Positions 17,651-25,828 of a stretch of DNA of 49,905 bases are shown here, piece by piece. Made by a program: the position numbers and the translations under genes. Under the pieces are notes generated by a model, which had not been told where the DNA came from, made no database searches, and was given only the letters and a program-made list of their open reading frames with translations. This DNA comes from Actinomycetota bacterium (GTDB taxonomy: Bacteria > Actinomycetota > Thermoleophilia > Solirubrobacterales > Solirubrobacteraceae), in contig VAWY01000132.1 of NCBI GenBank assembly GCA_005888335.1, positions 1-49,905 of the forward strand, given 5' to 3'. The first letter of the stretch is position 1, and every line of letters starts with the position of its first letter.

Positions 17651-18400
17651 GTGCGTCCGCTGACGTCGATCAAGCTCCGCGTGCACGACCTCCTCGAGCG
17701 CGATCCGCTCATCCCGCCGCGCCGCCTGCAGTTCGTCGGCGACGGCGACTTCGCGGCCACCGGCGACGAGTTCCTCGGCCATCTCGTCGAGCTCGCCGGG
17801 CTCGAGCCCGACCACGCCGTGCTCGACGTCGGCTGCGGGATCGGGCGCATCGCCCGGCCGCTCGCGAGCTTCCTCGACGAGCGCGGCTCCTACGCCGGCT
17901 TCGACGTCAACCCGATCGGCACCGGGTGGTGCCAGCTGCACTACGACCGCGAGCGCTTCCGCTTCACGCGCGCCGACCTGTTCAACGCGCGCTATCACCC
18001 CACGGGCCGCCATCGGGCGAGCGAGTACCGCTTCCCCTACGAGGACGACGCGTTCGACGTCGCCGTGATGGCCAGCGTGCTCACCCACCTGCTCGAGGGC
18101 GAGGCCGCGCACTACCTGGCCGAGACGACGCGGGTCGTGCGCCCCGGCGGGCGCGTGCTGGCGACGTTCTTCCTGCTCGACGCCGAGTCGCGCGCGGCCA
18201 TCGCCGCGGATCGCGCGGCGCTGTCGTTCCTCGATCCCCACGAGCACGTCGCCGTCCTGCGTGAGGACCTCCCCGAGGAGGCGGTCGCCTACGACGAGGC
18301 CTGGGTGCGCGCGCGGGCGAACGTGCGCGAGGTCCATCCCGGGGCGTGGCGCGGGCGCCCCGGCCGCTCGTTCCAGGACCTGGTCGTGCTGTGCGCCTGA
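17651..18400 (+). CDS. Class I SAM-dependent methyltransferase
   Basis: A 249-residue Rossmann-fold methyltransferase. Motif I is VLDVGCGIGR; motif II acidic residue is in YAGFDVNP; the post-I region FDVAVMASVLTHL and motif 'VVRPGGRVLATFFLLD' follow. The acceptor substrate cannot be read from sequence. It starts with GTG at 17651, with only 20 nt between it and the divergent mutase start, so its promoter must lie in that short gap or inside the mutase gene. It overlaps the next gene by 10 nt. Confidence 0.88.
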   Translation: MRPLTSIKLRVHDLLERDPLIPPRRLQFVGDGDFAATGDEFLGHLVELAGLEPDHAVLDVGCGIGRIARPLASFLDERGSYAGFDVNPIGTGWCQLHYDRERFRFTRADLFNARYHPTGRHRASEYRFPYEDDAFDVAVMASVLTHLLEGEAAHYLAETTRVVRPGGRVLATFFLLDAESRAAIAADRAALSFLDPHEHVAVLREDLPEEAVAYDEAWVRARANVREVHPGAWRGRPGRSFQDLVVLCA

Positions 18401-19203
18401 TCGACGTCCGCCATCTCGGGCGCGAGCACGTCATCGGCGCGTGGCTCGTCGACGGCGTGCTGGTCGACCCCGGCCCGGCCTCGACGGTCGACACGCTCCT
18501 GGCCGAGCTCGGCGACGAGCGCCCGCGCGCGCTCGCACTCACCCACATCCACCTCGACCACGGCGGCGCCGCCGGCACGCTCGTGCGCCGCTGGCCCGAC
18601 CTCGAGGTCTGGGTGCACGAGCGCGGCGCGCCGCACCTCGCCGACCCGTCGCGGCTGCTGCGCAGCGCCGCGCGGCTGTACGGCGACGACATGGACCGCC
18701 TGTGGGGCGAGACGCTGCCGGTCCCGCGCGAGCGCATCCGCGTCCTCGGCGACAGCGACCGCCTCGGCGACTTCCGCTCGGCCTACACGCCCGGGCACGC
18801 GTCGCACCACGTCAGCTACCTGCACGAGCCGAGCGGCATGGCGTTCACCGGCGACGCGGCCGGCGTGCGCGTCGGCGACGGCCCCGTCATGGCGCCGACC
18901 CCGCCGCCGGACGTCGACCTCGAGGCGTGGCGTTCGTCGCTCGACCTGATCGAGAGCTGGGCGCCGGCCGCGGTCGCGCCCACGCACTTCGGCCGCCACG
19001 AGGACGTGCGCGCGCACCTCGACGGCGTGCGCGCCTACCTCGACGAGTGGGCGCCGCGCGCCCGCGAGCTGGACCGTGACGCGTGGATCGCCGCGTGGCG
19101 CGAGCACATCGCGCCGGCCGGCGAGGTGCCGGCGATCGAGCAGGCGATGCCGCCAGACCAGCAGTGGATGGGTCTGGACCGTTACTGGTCGGGGCGCGAA
19201 TGA
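18391..19203 (+). CDS. MBL-fold metallo-hydrolase
   Basis: A 270-residue metallo-beta-lactamase-fold hydrolase. The metal-binding signature is THIHLDHGG, followed by GHASHH, the bridging Asp in FTGDAAG and a final His in PTHFGRHED. A C-terminal helical tail of about 60 residues follows. Glyoxalase II-like or lactonase-like activities are typical; the substrate is unknown. The GTG start at 18391 overlaps the end of the methyltransferase gene. Confidence 0.88.
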   Translation: MRLIDVRHLGREHVIGAWLVDGVLVDPGPASTVDTLLAELGDERPRALALTHIHLDHGGAAGTLVRRWPDLEVWVHERGAPHLADPSRLLRSAARLYGDDMDRLWGETLPVPRERIRVLGDSDRLGDFRSAYTPGHASHHVSYLHEPSGMAFTGDAAGVRVGDGPVMAPTPPPDVDLEAWRSSLDLIESWAPAAVAPTHFGRHEDVRAHLDGVRAYLDEWAPRARELDRDAWIAAWREHIAPAGEVPAIEQAMPPDQQWMGLDRYWSGRE

Positions 19204-19227
19204 CTCGCCGCAGACCGCGCAAGGCGC

Positions 19228-19233
19228 TACAAC
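19228..19233 (+). promoter_or_regulatory. Possible -10 box for leaderless clpS
   Basis: TACAAC (4/6 to consensus) is followed by 7 nt and the clpS ATG at 19241. No clear -35 is seen. Weak on its own; listed because the spacing repeats that found at several other genes here. Confidence 0.35.
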
Positions 19234-19240
19234 TGTGTCT

Positions 19241-19528
19241 ATGCCGCAGACCATCGAGCGTCCGCGGGTCGCCGGCCCCGACAGCGGAGTGGGCGGCGCG
19301 TGGCGCGTGATCGTCCGCAACGACGACCACAACACGTTCGATCACGTCGCCAACAGCCTTGCGCGCACCATTCCCGGCGTCTCTGTCAGCCGGGGCTACG
19401 CCTACGCCAACCGCATCCACAACACCGGCCAGGCCGTCGTCTGGAGCGGCCACCGCGAGCCGGCGGAGCTCTACTGGGAGCAGTTGCGCGACGCGGGACT
19501 AACAATGGCGCCATTGGAGCGTGGCTAG
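19241..19528 (+). CDS. clpS: ClpS adaptor for the ClpAP/ClpCP protease
   Basis: A 95-residue ClpS protein. After a variable N-terminal arm of about 24 residues comes the folded core with the N-degron-binding motif region RVIVRNDDHNTFDHV and the end GLTMAPLE. ClpS delivers N-end-rule substrates (bulky hydrophobic N-termini) to a ClpA/ClpC unfoldase. I chose the ATG at 19241 because the upstream in-frame stretch lies within the previous gene. It is 12 nt upstream of the sigma-factor gene. Confidence 0.9.
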   Translation: MPQTIERPRVAGPDSGVGGAWRVIVRNDDHNTFDHVANSLARTIPGVSVSRGYAYANRIHNTGQAVVWSGHREPAELYWEQLRDAGLTMAPLERG

Positions 19529-19540
19529 CCGGCGCGCATC

Positions 19541-20353
19541 ATGCGGACATCGGACATCATCAGCGACGCGGGTGCGGCCGGGGCCAGGGCCGGCGAGACA
19601 CGTGCCGCGCGTGAACGCGTGCTGCTGCGCCGCTACCACCAGGACGGCGACGCCGGGGCGCGCGACCAGCTGGCCGAGGAGATGCTGCCGCTCGCCCGCG
19701 CGCTCGCCGGTCGCTACGTGGGGCGGGGCGAGCCGCTCGACGACCTCGTCCAGGTCGCGTGCATCGGGATCATGAAGGCCATCGACGGCTTCGACCTGTC
19801 GCGCGACGTGCGCTTCTCCTCGTACGCGACACCCACCGTCCTCGGCGAGATCAAGCGCCACTTCCGCGATCGCACGTGGGCGCTCCACGTCCCGCGCGGG
19901 ACGCAGGAGCTCCAGCTCAAGGTGGCCAAGGCGCGCGACGACCTCACCAACGAGCTCGGCCGCTCGCCGACGGTCGACGAGCTGTGCCACGCGGTCGAGT
20001 CCTCGCTGGAGGACGTGCTCGACGCGCTGCAGAGCGCGCAGGCGCACCGCACCCGCTCGTTCGACGAGCCGGCGGGCGAGGACTCGACGCTCGCCGAGTC
20101 GCTCGGCGCGTCGGACCCCGAGCTCGGCCGCGCCGAGATCCGCGTGCTGCTCGACGAGGCCTTCGACGTCCTCTCCGAGCGCGACCGCGAGATCCTGCGC
20201 CTGCGCTTCGAGGAGGACATGACGCAGACCGAGATCTCCGAGCGCATCGGCGTCTCGCAGATGCAGGTCTCGCGGCTGATCCGCCAGGCGCTGGCGCGGC
20301 TGCGGATGGACATCGAGTCCAGCAACCGCCACCGGAACATCAGCGCGGCGTAG
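19541..20353 (+). CDS. Group-3 sigma factor (SigB/SigF family)
   Basis: A 270-residue alternative sigma factor. Region 2 includes the RYVGRGEPLDDLVQVA and RFSSYATPTVLGEIKRHFRD core. Region 3 is 'ELGRSPTVDELCHAV', and region 4 ends with SERDREILRLRF, TQTEISERIGVSQMQVSRLI. The pattern matches SigB/SigF, which control general stress or sporulation regulons. No anti-sigma or anti-anti-sigma gene adjoins it, so regulation of activity is not visible here. It is directly downstream of clpS. Confidence 0.92.
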   Translation: MRTSDIISDAGAAGARAGETRAARERVLLRRYHQDGDAGARDQLAEEMLPLARALAGRYVGRGEPLDDLVQVACIGIMKAIDGFDLSRDVRFSSYATPTVLGEIKRHFRDRTWALHVPRGTQELQLKVAKARDDLTNELGRSPTVDELCHAVESSLEDVLDALQSAQAHRTRSFDEPAGEDSTLAESLGASDPELGRAEIRVLLDEAFDVLSERDREILRLRFEEDMTQTEISERIGVSQMQVSRLIRQALARLRMDIESSNRHRNISAA

Positions 20354-20354
20354 C

Positions 20355-20366
20355 GAGCGCGCGCTC
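20355..20366. terminator. 12-bp palindrome just after the sigma gene
   Basis: GAGCGCGCGCTC is a perfect palindrome beginning 2 nt after the sigma factor stop. No T-run follows, so it is at best a weak or Rho-assisted terminator. The rest of 20354-20527 contains a small inverted repeat GAAACG-CCGC-CGTTTC (20472-20487) ahead of the next gene. Confidence 0.3.
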
Positions 20367-20471
20367 TCGACGCAGGACCGCACGGCGGCAGGTCGAAGCA
20401 GGCCTTGGACCGCCGGTGGAACGCGCCTCGACCGGAGGGCGCTACCGCACGGCATCGCACGCGGCTTGAAT

Positions 20472-20487
20472 GAAACGCCGCCGTTTC
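20472..20487. promoter_or_regulatory. Small inverted repeat upstream of a 56-aa gene
   Basis: GAAACG-CCGC-CGTTTC lies in a less GC-rich pocket, between a TTGAAT (20466-20471) that could be a -35 and a TGATAC 18 nt further on that could be a -10. It may be an operator within a promoter spacer. Speculative. Confidence 0.3.
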
Positions 20488-20527
20488 GGTGATACCCCGC
20501 GCTCAACCCGACCCTGAGGATGATCAC

Positions 20528-20698
20528 GTGACCACGGACCTGCGACGCCTCCAGGAGGAGCTCAACGCGCTGCTCGGCTCCTGGGAGTACGCCTTCGCGA
20601 TGGGGCACGGGTGCTCCATCGGCGACCATCCGCGCTACCAGGCCGTCCGCCAGCGCGCCGCCGACCTGCGCGCCCGCATCGCCGAGCTGAAGGAGTAG
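20528..20698 (+). CDS. Small helical protein (56 aa)
   Basis: A 56-residue protein that is predominantly helical, with leucine-spaced segments at both ends (DLRRLQEELNALL and QRAADLRARIAELKE) around a central WEYAFAMGHGCS. The GTG at 20528 is preferred over an upstream GTG at 20489 because GAGGA sits 7-8 nt before it. The family is not recognised. It may form a coiled-coil dimer. Confidence 0.6.
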   Translation: MTTDLRRLQEELNALLGSWEYAFAMGHGCSIGDHPRYQAVRQRAADLRARIAELKE

Positions 20699-20734
20699 TG
20701 GTAGAGGGCGAGCGATGCGGTCGCCCTCCCCGCG

Positions 20735-20968
20735 ATGTTCCGGCTGACCGGCCTGCCGGCGGCCGCGCGCTGTCCGAACGCGACAGTGCGCCGCGCGCCC
20801 GGCCGTCTCGAGTTGCGGTTCTTCGGGCCGGAGTGCGACGAGGGACTCGACGTCGACCTGCGCCTGGTGGGCCGCGGCGCCGACCCGGAGGCCGTCGAGC
20901 TGCGCTTGCTGGCCGATCTGCGCGACCGCGGCTACGCGGTCGAGCGGCTGGCGCCGCTCGACCGCTGA
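20735..20968 (+). CDS. Hypothetical protein (77 aa)
   Basis: A 77-residue frame with strongly G/C third positions and a plausible alternating pattern (RLELRFFGPECDEG, VELRLLADLRDRGYAVERL). No family is recognised. It starts with ATG 36 nt after the preceding small gene and ends 10 nt before the convergent formaldehyde dehydrogenase gene. No clear Shine-Dalgarno is seen, so it is less certain than its neighbours. Confidence 0.5.
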   Translation: MFRLTGLPAAARCPNATVRRAPGRLELRFFGPECDEGLDVDLRLVGRGADPEAVELRLLADLRDRGYAVERLAPLDR

Positions 20969-20978
20969 AGGCCGCGTC

Positions 20979-22196
20979 CTAGGCCTTGACGAGCCCGTGC
21001 GGGTTCAGGACGAACTTCTTGGCCGCGCCCTTGTCGAAGTCCTCGTAGCCCTGGGGCGCCTCGTCGAGCGAGATGACCGTCGCGTTGACCGCCTTCGCGA
21101 TCTGCGCGCGGTCGTTGAGGATCATCTGCATGAGGTCGTAGTGGTAGCGCATCACCGGGCACTGGCCGGTGGTGAAGCTGTGGGACTTCGCCCACCCGAG
21201 CCCGATCCGCAGCGACAGCGAGCCGTGCTTCGCTGCGTCGTCGACCCCGCCGGGGTCGGCCGTGACGTAGAGGCCCGGGATGCCGAGCTTGCCGGCCGCG
21301 CGGGTGACGTCCATGATCGAGTTCAGCACCGTCGCGGGCGCCTCGTGGTCGGCGTCCGACCCATGCCCGCGCGCCTCGAAGCCGACCGCGTCGACCGCCG
21401 CGTCGACCTCCGGCACGCCGAGGATCTGCTCGATCTGGTCCTTCGGGTCGCCCTTGGAGATGTCGATGGCCTCGGCGCCGAAGCTGCGCGCCTGCTCCAG
21501 GCGCTCCGGGATGAGGTCACCGACGATGACCACCGCCGCGCCGAGGAGGACCGCCGAGTACGCCGCAGCCAGGCCGACCGGCCCGGCGCCGGCGACGTAC
21601 ACCGTCGAGCCCGGCCCGACCCCCGCCGTGACGGCGCCGTGGAACCCGGTCGGGAAGATGTCCGACAGCATGGTCAGGTCGAGGATCTTCTCCATCGCCT
21701 GGTCCTTGTCGGGGAACTTGAGCAGGTTCCAGTCGGCGTACGGCACGAGCACGTACTCGGCCTGGCCGCCGACCCAGCCGCCCATGTCGACGTAGCCGTA
21801 CGCCGAGCCCGGGCGGTCCGGGTTGACGTTCAGGCAGACGCCGGTGTTGCCCGTCTTGCACATGCGGCACCGGCCGCAGGCGATGTTGAAGGGGACGGAT
21901 ACGAGGTCGCCCTCCTTGATGAACTCCACGCCGGGACCGGTCTCGATGACCTCGCCGGTGATCTCATGCCCGAGAATCAGGCCCTCGGGGGCCGTCGTGC
22001 GGCCGCGGACCATGTGCTGATCCGAGCCGCAGATGTTCGTCGAGACGCATCTCAGAATCGCCGCGTGGGGCAGCTTGCGCCCCACGTTCGCCGGGTTGAC
22101 GCCCGGCCCGTCCTTCAGCTCGAAGGTCGGGAAGTCGATGTCGTGGATCTCGACATGGCGCGGGCCCATGTAGGCCACGCCTCTGTTGTCTGCCAT
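20979..22196 (-). CDS. fdhA: Glutathione-independent formaldehyde dehydrogenase (Zn-dependent)
   Basis: A 405-residue zinc alcohol-dehydrogenase family protein of the Pseudomonas FdhA type, which carries tightly bound NAD and oxidises or dismutates formaldehyde. Catalytic zinc ligands are in NICGSDQHMV and GHEITGEV; the structural zinc loop is ACGRCRMCKTGNTGVC; the NAD site is VAGAGPVGLAA. The FdhA-specific insertion 'FEARGHGSDADHE' is present. GAGAGGG about 8 nt upstream is a reasonable ribosome-binding site. It lies 39 nt after the aquaporin gene on the same strand, so the two are probably co-transcribed. Confidence 0.9.
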   Translation of the reverse strand: MADNRGVAYMGPRHVEIHDIDFPTFELKDGPGVNPANVGRKLPHAAILRCVSTNICGSDQHMVRGRTTAPEGLILGHEITGEVIETGPGVEFIKEGDLVSVPFNIACGRCRMCKTGNTGVCLNVNPDRPGSAYGYVDMGGWVGGQAEYVLVPYADWNLLKFPDKDQAMEKILDLTMLSDIFPTGFHGAVTAGVGPGSTVYVAGAGPVGLAAAYSAVLLGAAVVIVGDLIPERLEQARSFGAEAIDISKGDPKDQIEQILGVPEVDAAVDAVGFEARGHGSDADHEAPATVLNSIMDVTRAAGKLGIPGLYVTADPGGVDDAAKHGSLSLRIGLGWAKSHSFTTGQCPVMRYHYDLMQMILNDRAQIAKAVNATVISLDEAPQGYEDFDKGAAKKFVLNPHGLVKA

Positions 22197-22235
22197 CTCA
22201 CCCTCTCTTCAGGTCGCTGGCTCCATTCCTCCGCC

Positions 22236-23063
22236 TCACAGCCGCCGGCCGGCGACGTCGCCCTCGGTGCCCTGGCGGCCCGTCGCCGCGCCCGCGGGCT
22301 CCGGCGTGACCCGCCGCCCGCGGACGTCTCCCTCGGTGCCCTGCGGCGGCTCCTCCTCGACCACACGCGGGCGCGCGATCGCGTCGTAGGCGAACGCCGC
22401 GAGGACGCCGCCGATCAGCGGCCCGAGGACGTAGACGGGGTAGTCCGCCCACTGCGGGTCGCCGCCGCCGATGGCCGTCGCCAGCACCGGCCCGAGCGAG
22501 CGCGCCGGGTTGAGCGAGGCGCCCGTCACGGGGCCGAAGACGATGATCGCGCACGTGACGGAGAGGCCGATCATGAGCCCCGCCCAGCCGCCGGGGGCCC
22601 GGCGGTCGACGGCGAGGGCCATGATCGCGGTCACCAGCAGGAACGTCCCGGCCGCCTCCGTCACGACGCCGCGACCGAACGAGACGCCGTCGGCCAGCGC
22701 GTTCTGCCCGGTGCCCATGTCCGCCGCGCCCGAGAACGTCGCGAGGAGCAGGAGAGCGCCGCCGAACGCGCCCACGAGCTGGGCCGCGATGTACGCGGGC
22801 ACCTCCGCCCACGGGAAGCGCCCCGTCGCGGCCAGCGAGACGGTGACCGCCGGGTTGATGTGCGCGCCCGACGTCGTGCCGAAGGCGTAGATCGCCACGG
22901 CGATCACGAGGCCGAACGCAAGGGCGATCATCCCGAGCCCCGCGAAGTCGAGCTTCCCGTTGCCCAGCGTCAGCGCCGCGAGGACCGATCCGGCGCCGAA
23001 GAGCACGAGCAAACCCGTGCCCAGCGCCTCGGCCAGCAGTCGCCGCGGGAGGTCCCCGGTCAT
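22236..23063 (-). CDS. MIP-family channel (aquaporin/glycerol facilitator), first copy
   Basis: A 275-residue six-helix channel with both NPA motifs: HINPAV and SLNPARS. The arginine after the second NPA is part of the selectivity filter. The last 37 residues are an unusual hydrophilic tail containing the motif QGTEGDVxGRR twice. A water or small-solute channel next to formaldehyde dehydrogenase is suggestive of uptake of a C1 or polyol compound, but substrate choice cannot be read. No Shine-Dalgarno is evident before the ATG. Confidence 0.92.
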   Translation of the reverse strand: MTGDLPRRLLAEALGTGLLVLFGAGSVLAALTLGNGKLDFAGLGMIALAFGLVIAVAIYAFGTTSGAHINPAVTVSLAATGRFPWAEVPAYIAAQLVGAFGGALLLLATFSGAADMGTGQNALADGVSFGRGVVTEAAGTFLLVTAIMALAVDRRAPGGWAGLMIGLSVTCAIIVFGPVTGASLNPARSLGPVLATAIGGGDPQWADYPVYVLGPLIGGVLAAFAYDAIARPRVVEEEPPQGTEGDVRGRRVTPEPAGAATGRQGTEGDVAGRRL

Positions 23064-23260
23064 CGGCGCACCACCGTCCGGAGCCCGGAGGACGTCCGTC
23101 CCTCTCGTGGCCGGCCTGCGGCCGGCGTAGCCGCCTTGGGGGTGCTCACAGCGCTCTGCTCCTTGCCCGGCGAGCGACGCAGAGACGCCTCGAAGGTAGC
23201 GCGGCTCGGGGCGGCGCTCAAGCCCGCGCGACGGCCAATTTCGAGCCGCTCAGGGAAGCG
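23064..23260. other. 197-nt gap upstream of the aquaporin gene, with one hairpin
   Basis: It holds a short perfect hairpin GCCGGCC-TGC-GGCCGGC at 23110-23126 and no convincing promoter or ORF. It is the likely leader/promoter region of the aquaporin-fdhA transcript and 3' region of queA. Confidence 0.4.
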
Positions 23261-24292
23261 TCAAGGCAGGATGAGGTGGCTGTCGCCGAACTCGTGCCAG
23301 AGGTAGCCGCGCTCGAGCGCGGCGGCGTAGCAGCGCTCGAGCAGCTCGCCGCCGGCCACCGCCTCGAGCAGCTGCAGGTGCGACGCGGCGGGCTCGTGCC
23401 AGCCCGTGAGCAGGGCGTCGACGGCGCGCAGGCCGCGCTCCGGGGTGATCACGAGGCCCGTCCAGCCGGCGCCCGGCTCGACCGTCCCGTCGGTGGCGGC
23501 GACCGTCTCGAGCGCGCGCACGACGGTCGTGCCGACGGCGACGACGCGGCCGCCCCAGCCGCGCACGGCGTTGACGAGTCGCGCGGTCGTGTCGGGGACC
23601 TCGTAGCGCTCGGGGTAGGGCGGCTCGTGGCGCTCGGGCGAGGAGACGCCGGCGTGCAGCGTCAGCGGCGCGACGAGCACGCCGCCGGCGACGATGCGCG
23701 TGATGAGCTCGGGCGTGAACGGGCGGCCGGCGCTCGGCATCTCGGCGCTGCCCGGCTCCAGCGCGTAGGCCGTCTGGTAGGCGGCCAGCGGCCAGCCGCG
23801 GCCGACGTAGCCGTAGCGGATCGGGCGGCCGTGCGCGGCGAGGTGCGCGAGCAGACCGCGCGCGCGGGCGAGCCACAGCCGCCGGCCGGCGGCGTACGGG
23901 GCGAAGAGCGCGACACGCGCGCCGCCGTCGAGCGTCAGCTGCTCGCCGGCCCGCCCGCCGCGGAACGGCGCGGCGCCCAGGGCGGTGCGCAGCTCGACGA
24001 CCCACCACTCGTCGCCACCGAGGTGCGGCGCCGCCGTCGACAGGTGGAGCTCGAGCTCGGTGCCGTCCTCCCGGCGCGCGCCGATCGCCGCCGGCAGCGT
24101 CGCCGACGTGTTGAGCACCAGGAGGTCGCCGCGCGCGAGGAACTGCGGCAGGTCGCGGAAGCGCGCGTGCGCAATGCCACCGTCGCCGCGCGAGGCGACC
24201 ATCAGCCGGACCTCGTCGCGGGCGAGCCCGCGCGCCTCGGGCGGCTCGGTGGCCTCCAGGCGCGCGGGCAGCTCGAACGCGGGCGCCGTCAA
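23261..24292 (-). CDS. queA: QueA-family S-adenosylmethionine:tRNA ribosyltransferase-isomerase
   Basis: A 343-residue QueA-family protein. In queuosine synthesis QueA transfers and isomerises the ribosyl part of SAM onto preQ1-modified tRNA. Recognisable blocks are LLVLNTSATLPA, YQTAYALEPGSAEMPSAG, HAGVSSPERHEPPYPERYEVP (family block around HAGVSS and PPYPERYEVP), VVAVGTTVVRALE and the end HEFGDSHLIL. It begins with TTG overlapping the SDR stop as TTGA, so it is translationally coupled. No other queuosine gene is nearby, so function beyond the family is uncertain. Confidence 0.85.
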   Translation of the reverse strand: MTAPAFELPARLEATEPPEARGLARDEVRLMVASRGDGGIAHARFRDLPQFLARGDLLVLNTSATLPAAIGARREDGTELELHLSTAAPHLGGDEWWVVELRTALGAAPFRGGRAGEQLTLDGGARVALFAPYAAGRRLWLARARGLLAHLAAHGRPIRYGYVGRGWPLAAYQTAYALEPGSAEMPSAGRPFTPELITRIVAGGVLVAPLTLHAGVSSPERHEPPYPERYEVPDTTARLVNAVRGWGGRVVAVGTTVVRALETVAATDGTVEPGAGWTGLVITPERGLRAVDALLTGWHEPAASHLQLLEAVAGGELLERCYAAALERGYLWHEFGDSHLILP

Positions 24293-24966
24293 GCGGTCAC
24301 CGCCACGTCGGCGGTCCGGTAGCGCCCGCTCGGCTCGTCGCCGGCGATCAGCGCGAGCAGCCCCGGGACGCTGTCCTCCGGCGGCGGGCGGTCCGAGATG
24401 TCCTGGCCGGGGAAGGCGTCCTGGTGCATCTGCGTGCGCATGTCGCCCGGGTCGACGGCGTAGACGCGCAGCGCCGGGTGCTCCTGGCCCAGCACCGCCG
24501 ACAGCTGGTCGAGCGCCGCCTTCGCCGAGCCATAGCCGCCCCAGCCCTCGTACGGGAACACGGCCGCGTCGGACGTCACGTTGACGATGCGGCCCCCCGG
24601 CGGCATCCGCGGGATGACGACCTGGGTGAGCGCGAGTTGGGCGAGAACGTTGATGCGGTAGACGCGCTCGAGCTCGTCGATCGGGTAGTCGGCGAGGAAG
24701 GGCTGGGGGCTGGGGCCCAGCACGCCGGCGTTGTTGACGAGCAGGTCGATGCGCGGGCCGGCGGCGTCGACGAGCGCGCGCCGGTGAGCGGCGTCGGCGA
24801 CGTCGCCCGCAACGGCGACGACCTCGCCCTCGAGCTCGCGGGTCGCGCGCCGCAACGCCTGCGCGCCGCGGGCGTCGACGACGACCTTCCAGCCTTCATT
24901 GGCGAGCGCGCGCGTCAGGGCGAGGCCCAGGCCGCGCGATGCTCCGGTGACGATGGCCACTGACAT
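24289..24966 (-). CDS. Short-chain dehydrogenase/reductase
   Basis: A 225-residue classical SDR. The cofactor motif TGASRGLG is at the N-terminus, NNAG in the middle, the catalytic Ser in VNVTSDA and YxxxK as YGSAK. The strand-end Asp/Arg (VVVDARG) leaves NAD versus NADP preference open. The start at 24966 (MSVAIVTG) gives the canonical N-terminus; the frame extends upstream into a structured intergenic element. It is coupled to the queA gene. Confidence 0.9.
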   Translation of the reverse strand: MSVAIVTGASRGLGLALTRALANEGWKVVVDARGAQALRRATRELEGEVVAVAGDVADAAHRRALVDAAGPRIDLLVNNAGVLGPSPQPFLADYPIDELERVYRINVLAQLALTQVVIPRMPPGGRIVNVTSDAAVFPYEGWGGYGSAKAALDQLSAVLGQEHPALRVYAVDPGDMRTQMHQDAFPGQDISDRPPPEDSVPGLLALIAGDEPSGRYRTADVAVTA

Positions 24967-25013
24967 GCCCGGCAGCGTTCCACCGCGCCGGTCCCGCTTT
25001 CCATCGGCAATTG

Positions 25014-25184
25014 GACCTAAGCCCCGATCCACCGATTCTCGCGGCGCGAGGCGCCCGGATGCCTTCGCCATACGGCTTCGGCCGCGAACCGAAGGGGTCA
25101 CCCTGCGAATGCGCGGCCGAAGCCGTCTGACTCGGCCTCCGGACCCCTCGCATCCACGATCTATCGGTGGATCGGACCTAGGTC
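25014..25184. repeat. 171-bp nested inverted-repeat element (candidate structured RNA)
   Basis: Three nested stems: outer CCGATCCACCGAT (25024-25036) with ATCGGTGGATCGG (25163-25175), 13/13, extended by GACCTA/TAGGTC at the edges; GGATGC (25057-25062) with GCATCC (25150-25155); and inner ACGGCTTCGGCCGCG (25072-25086) with CGCGGCCGAAGCCGT (25112-25126), 15/15. Smaller hairpins (CTCGC-ggc-GCGAG, GGG-gtca-CCC) fill the gaps. It begins in the response-regulator stop region and ends 47 nt before the SDR start. It could be a terminator, a leader RNA or a mobile-element relic. Confidence 0.6.
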
Positions 25185-25828
25185 GACCGACCGACGAGCC
25201 CGGCGCGGACCGCGTAGACCGCGGCCTCGGTGCGGTCGGCCGCGCCGAGCTTGGCGAGCAGGTGGCTGACGTGGGTCTTGACCGTCTTCTCTGCGACGCC
25301 GAGCTCGCGCGCGATGCGCTTGTTGGACAGGCCGCGGCCCAGCAGCGCGAGCACCTCGCGCTCGCGCGGGGTCAGGCGCTCGGGTGGCCCCTCGCCGGGC
25401 GGCGTGGCGATCGCCTCGACCAGGCGCGCCGCGACCGCCGTGTCGAGCAGCGCCTCGCCGGCGTGCGCGGCGCGCACCGCCCGCGCGAGCTCCTGCGGCG
25501 CGACGTTCTTGAGCAGGTAGCCCGCCGCGCCCGCCTTGATCGCCGGCAGCAGCCGTTCGTCGTCGGCGAAGCTCGTGAGCACGATCACGCGGCTGGCCGG
25601 CAGCCGCCGGCGCAGCTCGCGCATCGCCCCGACGCCGTCGAGTCGCGGCATCACGAGGTCCATGAGGATCACGTCGGGGCGCAGGCGCTCGGCCTCGCGG
25701 ACCGCCTGCTCGCCGTCGGCTGCCTCGCCCGCGACCTCGAGGCCGTCCTGCAGCGACAGGAACGAGCGCAGGCCCTCGCGGACGACCTCGTGGTCGTCGA
25801 CCAGCAGGACGCGGATGGTCTCAGCCAC
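25178..25828 (-). CDS. NarL/LuxR-type response regulator
   Basis: A 216-residue response regulator. The receiver domain has the acidic pair in LLVDDHEVV, the phospho-acceptor Asp in VILMDLVMP, the Thr in VLTSFAD and the Lys in GYLLKNV. The C-terminal LuxR helix-turn-helix contains LTPREREVLALLGRG, SNKRIARELGVAEKTVKTHV. It starts with GTG and overlaps the end of the kinase gene by 8 nt. The gene order kinase then regulator marks them as a cognate pair; the signal is unknown. Confidence 0.93.
   Translation of the reverse strand: MAETIRVLLVDDHEVVREGLRSFLSLQDGLEVAGEAADGEQAVREAERLRPDVILMDLVMPRLDGVGAMRELRRRLPASRVIVLTSFADDERLLPAIKAGAAGYLLKNVAPQELARAVRAAHAGEALLDTAVAARLVEAIATPPGEGPPERLTPREREVLALLGRGLSNKRIARELGVAEKTVKTHVSHLLAKLGAADRTEAAVYAVRAGLVGRST

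Noticed and set aside
14137..17850. Upstream extension of the first VWA gene to a 1560-codon frame
   Set aside because: The extension runs through htrA and the mutase out of frame. The ATG at 14136 gives a normal BatA-like N-terminus.
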